A DNA stretch of 64,000 nucleotides. Origin: Prochlorococcus sp. MIT 0604 (GTDB taxonomy: Bacteria; Cyanobacteriota; Cyanobacteriia; PCC-6307; Cyanobiaceae). The position numbers were made by a program, and so were the translations under genes. The notes under the pieces were generated by a model that did not search any database, had not been told where the DNA came from, and was given only the letters and a program-made list of their open reading frames with translations. The DNA lies in assembly GCF_000757845.1 (NCBI RefSeq), contig NZ_CP007753.1:1550001-1614000 (forward strand). Direction: 5' to 3'. Shown here piece after piece: positions 57,106 through 64,000 of this stretch (positions within the stretch are counted from its first letter, which is position 1; every line of letters starts with the position of its first letter).

Positions 57106-57984
57106 ATGCAAAAATTATCTCCTATTGAAATTAACGAAATTTGTGAAGAATTAGGTGAAAATTATCCAAAAAGCATTGAACAAGTTCATGGAGGTGATAT
57201 TCATAATGCCTGGCAAATAGAATTCTCAGACAAAAAGTTATTTCTGAAAAGAAACATTAGAAACAAAAAATTCCTTGAATTTGAAAAATATTGTCTTCAA
57301 AATTTGAGAAAATACATTAATCAAGAAAATTTAGTTATTCCTGAAGTTATTGCATATAAAAATATAAAAAATATAGAAATTCTTTTAATTGAATGGATAG
57401 ATATGCATAACTTTGACCAAAAAAAGCTGGGGAAAGGTTTAGGTGAATTGCATTTAAAATCATCTGAATCTAATCCCAAAATGTTTGGGTTTCCAGTTGA
57501 GGGTTTTATCGGAACAACAGATCAGAAAAAAGGCTTGGAAGATAATTGGATAGATTGTTTTCTAAACTTAAGGATAATACCTCAATTATTAAGTCTTAAA
57601 TCGAGGATTTTAGATAAAGAAACTATAAATAAAGTTAAAGAAAAAATTAAATCAGAATTGCTGAATCATAAACCAATAAACTCTCTAGTTCATGGTGATT
57701 TATGGTCAGGCAATGCAGCAATGGACAAAAGTGGAAAAGGGGTTATTTTTGACCCGGCATCTTGGTGGGCAGATAATGAAGTAGATATAGCTATGACAAA
57801 ATTATTTGGAGGTTTTAGAAAAGAATTTTATGAAGAATATCATAGATTTTTTCCTATAAAAAAAGGATTTGAAAAAAGAATTATTATCTATAATTTCTAT
57901 CACATATTGAATCACGCCAATATGTTTGGAGGAGGTTATTCAAAACAAGTTAAAGATTACGTAAAAGCAATACTCAATATGTAA
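57106..57984 (+). CDS. Fructosamine kinase-like protein
   Basis: 292 residues from the ATG at 57106; the frame extends to 57052 inside the neighbour, but alignment favours this ATG. Contains LVHGDLWSGNAAMDKSGKG (catalytic HGDLWxGN) and IFDPASWWADNEVDIAMT (DPA metal site), the aminoglycoside-kinase fold of fructosamine-3-kinases, which repair glycated protein amines. HVHGGDIHNAW-like start QVHGGDIHNAWQIEF also matches. Confidence 0.92.
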   Translation: MQKLSPIEINEICEELGENYPKSIEQVHGGDIHNAWQIEFSDKKLFLKRNIRNKKFLEFEKYCLQNLRKYINQENLVIPEVIAYKNIKNIEILLIEWIDMHNFDQKKLGKGLGELHLKSSESNPKMFGFPVEGFIGTTDQKKGLEDNWIDCFLNLRIIPQLLSLKSRILDKETINKVKEKIKSELLNHKPINSLVHGDLWSGNAAMDKSGKGVIFDPASWWADNEVDIAMTKLFGGFRKEFYEEYHRFFPIKKGFEKRIIIYNFYHILNHANMFGGGYSKQVKDYVKAILNM

Positions 57985-57990
57985 TTTTAA

Positions 57991-58356
57991 CTACCCTAAA
58001 TATGTCTTTTTAAGATTTTGTACCTTATCTAGAACAGCTTCACGATTTTCACTGGTACGAAGATTTTGCCAGCTCCATTGACCTACAACAATTACGCCAA
58101 GTAGTTCTAGTAAACCAGGGAGAATAGGGAAAAAGTTTATCGTGTCAATGACAACTTTAATTATAATCTGAGCTATTACGACAACAGCAATTATGCCTGC
58201 CGCCTTGCCGTACTTACCCATTTGAGTCCAATCAACATTACCAAGGGTTTCGTTGACTTTTCCCATAACATCAGAGTACTTCTCTGAAAAACTTTTGGTT
58301 TCTGAGCTTGTATCGGAGCCGGAGTCTTGGTTTGACTCTGGAGTGTTATCACTCAT
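57991..58356 (-). CDS. Thylakoid curvature protein, CURT1/CAAD domain
   Basis: 121 residues. An acidic N-terminus, an amphipathic helix (KYSDVMGKVNETLGNVDW), two membrane helices (IIAVVVIAQIIIKVVIDTIN and LPGLLELLGVIVVGQWSW) and a C-terminal amphipathic helix (REAVLDKVQNLKKTYLG). This is the CAAD/CURT1 layout, which bends thylakoid membranes at margins. Convergent with the kinase-like gene. Confidence 0.9.
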   Translation of the reverse strand: MSDNTPESNQDSGSDTSSETKSFSEKYSDVMGKVNETLGNVDWTQMGKYGKAAGIIAVVVIAQIIIKVVIDTINFFPILPGLLELLGVIVVGQWSWQNLRTSENREAVLDKVQNLKKTYLG

Positions 58357-58650
58357 GAATTCAGTAAACTTAATATATGAACCAGACAGTATCGGAAAAA
58401 ACGTCTATTGACTACCTTTTTGTTGTGCAAAATTCCGAACCGAAACATTTTGTATTTTTTTAGAGGCATTGGTATATATGGTTTCTGAAGATATTTAAAC
58501 TTAAAATTGATTTATAAAAACTTCACATTATTGTGTAGTTCTAACAAAAACATTAATAAATCCTAGTAATGAGAAAAATATAAAAGGCTAAAATTATTAT
58601 TTTAATTATTATGTTTTCATAGTTTAGCTCGCAAACATTAAGGGATCGAA
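58357..58650. other. 294-nt divergent spacer
   Basis: Spacer between curT-like and moeB. Shows short GAAAC/CCGAA-type motifs (58430-58460) but no recognised RNA or promoter pair. Confidence 0.4.
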
Positions 58651-59796
58651 ATGTCCAAAGATATCAAATTTAATTTCTTAAATTCTGATGAAGAAGAAAG
58701 ATATCAAAAACATTTAACCCTCAGAGAGATAGGTTATGAGGGTCAACTATATCTTAAAAACAGCTCAGTATTATGCATTGGTGCCGGTGGGCTTGGGTCT
58801 TCCGTTTTGCTTTATTTAGCTGCAGCAGGAATTGGGAGAATTGGAATAGTTGATAACGATCAAGTTGAAAAGTCTAATCTCCAGAGACAAATAATTCATG
58901 AAACAAATACTATTGGTAATCTTAAAATTGATTCTGCCAGAGAAAGAATTAAAAAATTCAATCCTAATTGTGAAATATTAACCTTTTCAAAAAGAATTAA
59001 TCCTAAAAATGCTCTTGAATTAATAAAGAAGTTTGATGTTATTTGTGATTGCTCGGATAACTTTGGCACAAGATATTTAATAAATGATTCATGCCTGATA
59101 TTAAATAAACCCTTAGTCTTTGGAAGTGTACAAGGCTTTGAAGGGCAAGTGAGTGTTTTTAATTTAAATAAAAATAGTCCTAATCTAAGAGACTTACTTC
59201 CAGAGTCACCTTCAAAAAATGCTGCTCCTAGTTGTGCAGAATACGGGGTTGTGGGCGTTTCAACAGGTTTAATAGGAATTCTTCAGGTTAATGAAATTAT
59301 CAAAATCATTTTGAAAAAAGGTGAAATTTTAGATGGGAAGATTTTAATTTTTGATCTATTGAATATGAATATGAAAAAATTACATCTAAAAAGTGATAAG
59401 TTAAATAAACGAATAAAAAATCTGTCTCAGTTTGAGGGCTTTTACGATAGTGATGAATATTGTGAGAAAAACGATAAAATAAACAGTATTAATGCTAATG
59501 ATTTTAATAGTTTATACAAAGTAAAACCTAACAAAATTCTTTTAATTGATGTTAGAGAAAATGAAGAATTTTCTAAATCTGCAATAGAGGGATCTATCTC
59601 AATTCCCTTAAGTCATTTTAACCAAGAATCTGACTTAAAATTTATTCAAAAAGAAAGTTTGAATAAAGAGGTTTTCACTATATGTAAATCGGGTAAACGT
59701 TCTGAAAAAGCTTCAAGAATCTTGGCTAAATTAAAAATTCAATCAAGATCTATTGAGGGCGGCATTGAAAAAGTAAAAAAAATATTGTGCGATTAA
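58651..59796 (+). CDS. moeB: MoeB/ThiF-type adenylyltransferase with rhodanese domain
   Basis: 381 residues. The E1-like domain carries the ATP motif CIGAGGLGSSVLLYLAAAGI, the EKSNLQRQIIHE segment with catalytic Arg, and CSDNFGTRY. The C-terminal rhodanese domain (about 285-380) has VFTICKSGKRSEKA with its active Cys. Together they activate and sulfurate small ubiquitin-like carriers (MoaD, ThiS). One of the usual zinc CxxC pairs is missing (only CAEYG remains), which occurs in some lineages. Confidence 0.93.
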   Translation: MSKDIKFNFLNSDEEERYQKHLTLREIGYEGQLYLKNSSVLCIGAGGLGSSVLLYLAAAGIGRIGIVDNDQVEKSNLQRQIIHETNTIGNLKIDSARERIKKFNPNCEILTFSKRINPKNALELIKKFDVICDCSDNFGTRYLINDSCLILNKPLVFGSVQGFEGQVSVFNLNKNSPNLRDLLPESPSKNAAPSCAEYGVVGVSTGLIGILQVNEIIKIILKKGEILDGKILIFDLLNMNMKKLHLKSDKLNKRIKNLSQFEGFYDSDEYCEKNDKINSINANDFNSLYKVKPNKILLIDVRENEEFSKSAIEGSISIPLSHFNQESDLKFIQKESLNKEVFTICKSGKRSEKASRILAKLKIQSRSIEGGIEKVKKILCD

Positions 59797-59811
59797 TATT
59801 TCTAAGAATAT

Positions 59812-60972
59812 TTAGTAATCTACACCTCGTTTCAAATCAACTCCAACATTTGCGTAATGCTTATGACAAACCATTTCAGAGTAGACATTAGCGAGTTCAA
59901 AATATGAAGGTTCATTTTTACACCTCCCAGTAATGACAACTTCTGTTTCTGTCGGTTTTTTTAAGAGTGTTTGATGTATTGATTCCACTGGTAGCAGCTC
60001 TAAATCAACAGTTGGATTCAATTCATCTAAAATGATTGTTTTATACAAACCAGACAAAATAGCGGCTTTAGCAATTTCCCATGCTCTTTCAGCCTCAACA
60101 TAATCAATTGGTTGTTGCTGACCTCTCCAGACGATGGCATCCCTGCCTGAACGCAAATGATCTACTAAGTGGGGGTAACTTTCTCTCAAAGCTTCTATGG
60201 CAGCATCTTCGGTATAACCATTTCCACCTTTTAACCATTGTAATATTAAGACTCTGTGACTTTTATCTTGAGATATTCCTTTACCGATAGCTTGAAGAGC
60301 CTTACCAAGTGCACTTGTAGATTTGCCCTTTCCTTCACCTGTATAAATCTCAATTCCACCACTAGAACTACTTTGTCTGGTAAGTTTTGAAAAGTCTTGA
60401 GTCAAACGTGGTCTCATTTCTGAATGGAGTTGAGATATTCTCACCAAAGAGGGCGGAGCTGCCCTTCCGGTAATAATTATTTCTAGTCCATCTGGACGAT
60501 TTTGAAGAGAGTCAACTACTTCATTAATATTAAGCATTCCTAAATCAAGCACTGGGTTCAACTCATCTAGTACAACTACAGAGTAAAGAGAACTGGCAAT
60601 AGCTCCTTTAGCAATATTCCAACCTCTTTCAGCCTCACCAACATCAAACTTTGTTACTTGGTCAGCGGTAAAGAATTCAGATCTTCCTGTTCTTACATGG
60701 TCAATTAAATGTGGAAAGCCTCTTTGCAAAGCCTCTATAGCTGCATCCTCGTCGTATGGCCTTTCAGGACCTTTTAAAAATCTCAGAAGTAAAACTCTTG
60801 ATTGTCTTTTTTCGCATATTCCTAATCCTATTGTCCTAAGAACTACCCCCAAAGCAGCCTGGCTTTTACCCTTGCCCTCTCCATCATAAATATGTAATTG
60901 GCCTTTTGATCTTTCTTGACTGTCACTTGCTGTGACAATTCCAATTCCTCTATTTCTACTCGTATTCGTCAA
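59812..60972 (-). CDS. cobO: Tandem-duplicated cob(I)yrinic acid adenosyltransferase
   Basis: 386 residues formed by two homologous BtuR/CobO P-loop domains. Domain 1 has YDGEGKGKSQAALGVVLRTI, RFLKGP and VVLDELNPVLDLGML; domain 2 has YTGEGKGKSTSALGKALQAI, QWLKGG and IILDELNPTVDLELL. The enzyme attaches adenosyl to the corrinoid cobalt. A single domain is about 180-200 residues elsewhere, where the protein dimerises; here the dimer is fused in one chain. Confidence 0.93.
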   Translation of the reverse strand: MTNTSRNRGIGIVTASDSQERSKGQLHIYDGEGKGKSQAALGVVLRTIGLGICEKRQSRVLLLRFLKGPERPYDEDAAIEALQRGFPHLIDHVRTGRSEFFTADQVTKFDVGEAERGWNIAKGAIASSLYSVVVLDELNPVLDLGMLNINEVVDSLQNRPDGLEIIITGRAAPPSLVRISQLHSEMRPRLTQDFSKLTRQSSSSGGIEIYTGEGKGKSTSALGKALQAIGKGISQDKSHRVLILQWLKGGNGYTEDAAIEALRESYPHLVDHLRSGRDAIVWRGQQQPIDYVEAERAWEIAKAAILSGLYKTIILDELNPTVDLELLPVESIHQTLLKKPTETEVVITGRCKNEPSYFELANVYSEMVCHKHYANVGVDLKRGVDY

Positions 60973-61080
60973 TTGAACAAAATTAATAAATTTAATCTAA
61001 GATATAGATAATAATATTATTAAAGATTTAATAATAAATTCAACCTATACATAGGTAATTTGAATTTTAAAGTAATTAGC

Positions 61081-61905
61081 ATGTTCAATCAACTAGAAAT
61101 CCTCTCTGATGAACAAAGTGAAAAGCTTTATACAATAAGAAGTTATATTAAGAATCTTGATAGTGTTTGTGTTGCTTATTCAGGAGGAGTTGATAGTACA
61201 TTAGTAACATCATTAGCATTCGAGCAATTAGGTGGAAAAGCAATTGCAATAACTGGTATTTCTCCTGCATTAGCCAATACTCTTCGTGAAGAAGCAAAAA
61301 GTCAAGCAAAATGGATTGGAGTAAAGCATTTAGAAATTAAAACATCAGAATTAGACCAATCAAATTACAGTAAAAATCCTAAGGATAGGTGCTTTGCATG
61401 CAAAAAAGAACTTCACAAACACACAACATATCTCTCTAAAAAACTTAATTACAAAGTTGTTTTAGATGGAGTCAATCTAGATGATCTTAAGGATTACAGA
61501 CCAGGTATACAAGCCTCAAAACAAGCAGGAGTTATCTCTCCCCTTGCAAAATTTAAATTCTCAAAAAAAGACATTAGGGATATATCAAGAGCATTAGGTT
61601 TTCCTTGGTGGGATAAACCTGCTCAACCTTGCTTATCATCAAGATTTCCTTATGGTCATGAAATAACTAGTGAGAGGCTAAAAATGGTTGAAAAAGCAGA
61701 GGAATACTTAAAAAAAGGTGGATTATCGGAGGTTAGAGTTCGATGCCAAGGCTCAACTGCAAGAATAGAAATTCCCCAAGATGAATTAAAGCATTTTTTT
61801 AACAAATATAATTTTAGTGAGTTAGTTCAATATTTTTCTAATTTAGGATTTAATTGCACAAGCTTAGATCTTGAAGGTCTAATAAGCGGAAAATTAAATA
61901 GGTAA
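61081..61905 (+). CDS. larE: LarE-like ATP-dependent sulfurtransferase
   Basis: 274 residues from ATG 61081; a TTG at 61060 adds seven residues. PP-loop VAYSGGVDSTLVTSLAFEQL, then CFACKK (Cys-x2-Cys) and the conserved PAQPCLSSRFPYG with the Cys that in Lactobacillus LarE is the sacrificial sulfur donor. LarE makes the nickel-pincer cofactor of lactate racemase; no larA/B/C is visible here, so the cyanobacterial substrate may differ. Confidence 0.88.
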   Translation: MFNQLEILSDEQSEKLYTIRSYIKNLDSVCVAYSGGVDSTLVTSLAFEQLGGKAIAITGISPALANTLREEAKSQAKWIGVKHLEIKTSELDQSNYSKNPKDRCFACKKELHKHTTYLSKKLNYKVVLDGVNLDDLKDYRPGIQASKQAGVISPLAKFKFSKKDIRDISRALGFPWWDKPAQPCLSSRFPYGHEITSERLKMVEKAEEYLKKGGLSEVRVRCQGSTARIEIPQDELKHFFNKYNFSELVQYFSNLGFNCTSLDLEGLISGKLNR

Positions 61906-61913
61906 TATTTTAT

Positions 61914-62348
61914 CTAAACAGGCGTTCTAATCTGTTCAGAGACTGATGAAGGAGGATTTCGTTCAATAACACGCAAATAATGTTCTTTAGCCATCAAAGA
62001 TTCAATTAAATATTGACTAGCTAGTTCAGGCATCATATTTTGACCACATGTAAAAATATCCACTGCAGAATAATTAGATTCAGGCCATGTATGTATTGAA
62101 ATATGAGATTCAGCCAATAATGCAATAGCCGTAACCCCCTGAGGCTCAAATTTATTGCTTATCAAATTCAGAACTGTTGCATTTGCCAATCTAGCAGCTC
62201 TGTTTAAAGTACAACGCAAAAAGGATTCGTCATTTAATTTTTCGCAATCACATCTATAAAGTTCCAACAAAAGGTGTTTATTTTGATGACTAAATTTTTG
62301 ATCATCACGAAACGAACTTAAAATTTGGTTTTTTTTGTAGATTTCCAT
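61914..62348 (-). CDS. speD: S-adenosylmethionine decarboxylase proenzyme
   Basis: 144 residues. The autocleavage site LLAESHISIHTWPE (Glu-Ser81) produces the pyruvoyl group; SAVDIFTCGQNM contains the catalytic Cys. Supplies decarboxylated SAM for spermidine. Short prokaryotic class 1B form. Confidence 0.95.
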   Translation of the reverse strand: MEIYKKNQILSSFRDDQKFSHQNKHLLLELYRCDCEKLNDESFLRCTLNRAARLANATVLNLISNKFEPQGVTAIALLAESHISIHTWPESNYSAVDIFTCGQNMMPELASQYLIESLMAKEHYLRVIERNPPSSVSEQIRTPV

Positions 62349-62399
62349 TTAAGAAATTTATATAAATTTAAGATTAGCTAAAAATCATTACTTTTTGAA

Positions 62400-63491
62400 T
62401 TATAAGTGAATCATTTGTGACGAGCCTAAGAAAGACTGATTAAATTTATCTAAATGCGTCGCACTTATAAAACATTGACTATCTTTGCCAACAGAGTTCA
62501 ATAGTAAATTTTGCCTAGTTAAATCTAATTCCGCCAAAACATCATCCAATATAAGTATTGGAGGGACATTTAAAGTTTTAGTTAATAAATCTAGTTCAGC
62601 CATCTTTAAAGCCAAGATAAAAGTCCTTTGCTGTCCTGATGAACCATATTTTCTAACTGAAACATTATTAATTAGAAACTCAACATCATCACGATGAGGG
62701 CCAAAATTACACTTGCCAGTCAATGCTTCTAGTGAACGCTGATTTAATAGTTGTTCTAGTATTTTTTTACTAATAACTTCCTCTTCTTCTTCTTCTGGGC
62801 TTATATTTTGTATCCCAGAAAGATAATTTATGCTTATTTGCTCTTTAGATTTACTTAAATGATTATGCCAATATTCGACATATGGTTTTATTTTTAATAA
62901 AGCTCTTCTTCTTCTCCTAAAAATTCTTGTACTTATTATTGACATTTGAATATCAAAGCTTTCAACAATATCTGTGTATTGGTTTTTTACAAAACTTTCC
63001 GAACGCCAAAAATGACTTCTTTGCTTTAAAAGCCTGTTAAATCTAATTAACAGGTCTAAATATACTGGTTCAAGCTGAGATACTACTTTATCAATCCATA
63101 TTCTTCTAAAACTGGGTTCACTTCTAACAATATCTATATCATTAGAACAGAAACATACACTCCGAATGTAATTCTTTATTTCACTCTGTTTTTTCAAGAT
63201 TGACTCATTAACATAAATTCTTTTAGGACCTCTTCGGAATAAATTTAACTTTAAATCGTCTTTAAAATTTATCTGTCCTATGACTATGGCCATATCACTT
63301 TCATTCTCTATTAAATCTTTATCACTTAATGCTCTATTGGATTTTAATTGACTTAAAAATTCAATCGATTCAAGTAAATTTGACTTACCAATACCATTGC
63401 AGCCCAGAACAATTGCTCTTTGCTCTTTTAGATCAATTTCAAAACTTTTATGGTTTCGAAAATTTTTAATTTTTAATTTATTTAAAAAAAT
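62400..63491 (-). CDS. recF: DNA repair protein RecF, apparent ATT start
   Basis: 363 residues when begun at the ATT codon 63491-63489, giving the usual RecF length and start (IFLNKLKIKNFRNHKSFEID). Walker A is VLGCNGIGKSNLLE, the ABC signature SSGQQRTFILALKMAELDL, Walker B PPILILDDVLAELD. The first in-frame ATG lies at 63293, well inside the ATPase core, and would delete Walker A. No ATG, GTG or TTG exists upstream in frame. Two ATGs in other frames (63506-63504 and 63502-63500) precede an A8T7 tract, so slippage or a one-base sequencing error could also restore a normal start. RecF loads RecA at gaps. Confidence 0.88.
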   Translation of the reverse strand: MFLNKLKIKNFRNHKSFEIDLKEQRAIVLGCNGIGKSNLLESIEFLSQLKSNRALSDKDLIENESDMAIVIGQINFKDDLKLNLFRRGPKRIYVNESILKKQSEIKNYIRSVCFCSNDIDIVRSEPSFRRIWIDKVVSQLEPVYLDLLIRFNRLLKQRSHFWRSESFVKNQYTDIVESFDIQMSIISTRIFRRRRRALLKIKPYVEYWHNHLSKSKEQISINYLSGIQNISPEEEEEEVISKKILEQLLNQRSLEALTGKCNFGPHRDDVEFLINNVSVRKYGSSGQQRTFILALKMAELDLLTKTLNVPPILILDDVLAELDLTRQNLLLNSVGKDSQCFISATHLDKFNQSFLGSSQMIHL

Positions 63492-63568
63492 TTTTTTTGT
63501 GCATTCATTAATTAAATTAGCTAAATTTAAAATATTTAGATTTTCTTTAAAGAAATTGAAAAATTAAA

Positions 63569-63642
63569 GGGCATGTAGCTCAGTTGGATAGAGCATCAGA
63601 TTCCGGTTCTGAGAGTCGGGGGTTCAAATCCCTCCATGCTCG
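63569..63642 (+). tRNA. trnR-CCG: tRNA-Arg (CCG)
   Basis: 74 nt. Acceptor GGGCATG / CATGCTC (one G-T pair) with discriminator G, D-arm GCTCAGTTGGATAGAGC, anticodon stem TCAGA/TCTGA with loop TTCCGGT (anticodon CCG), T-arm CGGGG-GTTCAAAT-CCCTC. No encoded CCA. Confidence 0.95.
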
Positions 63643-63653
63643 TAAAATGATTT

Positions 63654-64000
63654 TTAAAGTTTATATCCCATTACTCTGATTCCATTTGGATCTAGTATGA
63701 ATCCATTTTCCTCTAAACTTATAAGCGAAGAAGCTGGAGCCTGTACAGAAATACTGCATCCAGGCATTTCTCTATTTATTTTCTCAAGAGTTACTTGAAG
63801 CAATATTGAATAATAAAGTTGCTGATTATCATCTGGCAATGCACTAAAATTCCACAAGTTAGCATTCAATCCCCTGTCGGACGTAACCCTTACGAAGCCA
63901 TATAATTTATTTTTGAATTCATTTTGTATGGTAAAAAAGAAATTACTTTTCTTAATAGCCTGAGAAAGAGGTTTATTCGGGAAGGTCTCACAACCGCAAT
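63654..64000 (-). CDS. GNAT-like acetyltransferase, C-terminal part (runs off window end)
   Basis: The frame is open to the window edge: CGCETFPNKPLSQAIKKSNF then FFTIQNEFKNKLYGFVRVTS, then DRGLNANLWNFSALPDDNQQ, ending ENGFILDPNGIRVMGYKL. The strand pair LYGFVRVTSDRG and the terminal NGF-x-DP-x-GIRVMGYKL fit a GNAT N-acetyltransferase fold. About 115 residues are visible; the N-terminus and acetyl-CoA loop may lie outside. The function is unknown, and a shorter TTG start at 63869 would cut into the conserved part. Confidence 0.65.
   Translation of the reverse strand, partial: CGCETFPNKPLSQAIKKSNFFFTIQNEFKNKLYGFVRVTSDRGLNANLWNFSALPDDNQQLYYSILLQVTLEKINREMPGCSISVQAPASSLISLEENGFILDPNGIRVMGYKL

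Overview
The window is a piece of a Prochlorococcus chromosome, most likely a high-light-adapted (HL) strain. The evidence is very low GC, tight gene packing, and marine picocyanobacterial content and gene order: the str operon next to ferredoxin-GOGAT, psaL-psaI and psaAB, cobJ, the large S10/spc/alpha ribosomal cluster, ndhN-ldpA, recA, and tyrA beside a carotenoid desaturase. Species-level placement is inference.

Layout. (1) 1-1483, minus strand: 5' part of fusA, then rpsG and rpsL. (2) 1678-20236: gltB (Fd-GOGAT) with a YciI-like gene, lipA, a serine-recombinase-like gene that lacks its catalytic serine, a head-to-head pair of cell-wall enzymes (class-A beta-lactamase-like serine hydrolase and NlpC/P60 peptidase), psaL/psaI, a glycosyltransferase, psaA-psaB with a clear terminator, a CbiG-CobJ fusion and a HAD phosphatase. 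(3) 20267-31043: a genomic island anchored on tRNA-Ser(GCU). Three direct copies of the tRNA 3' end divide it into two tandem elements. The short distal one (about 1 kb) carries only a triple zinc-ribbon protein between duplicated ATCCCC-type motifs. The longer one (about 9.7 kb) has AlpA-like and P4-type tyrosine-integrase genes behind a perfect sigma-70 promoter, a serine recombinase operon, two related membrane proteins resembling superinfection-exclusion protein SieB, many very small genes, a 21-bp iteron-like array and CCCAACAACA repeats at both ends. This architecture matches tycheposons, the tRNA-associated mobile elements of Prochlorococcus. (4) 31105-49006: alr and HNH, then one almost continuous minus-strand block from rplC down to prfA (28 ribosomal, transcription, secretion and translation genes). 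(5) 49287-64000: ndhN, ldpA, tRNA-Gln, HAD, recA with a cyanobacterial LexA box, DinG-like helicase, tyrA, a CrtD-like oxidoreductase, fructosamine kinase-like, CURT1/CAAD protein, MoeB-rhodanese, a duplicated corrinoid adenosyltransferase, LarE-like, speD, recF (with a non-standard start), tRNA-Arg and a partial acetyltransferase-like gene.

The backbone is ordinary core metabolism: photosystem I, nitrogen assimilation, cobalamin, translation and DNA repair. The novelty lies in the island. It shows what looks like a complete integration module (att sites, arm-type repeats, AlpA/excisionase candidate, integrase) together with unrecognised small-gene cargo and a probable phage-exclusion pair. 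All family assignments come from reading motifs by eye; no database searches were run.
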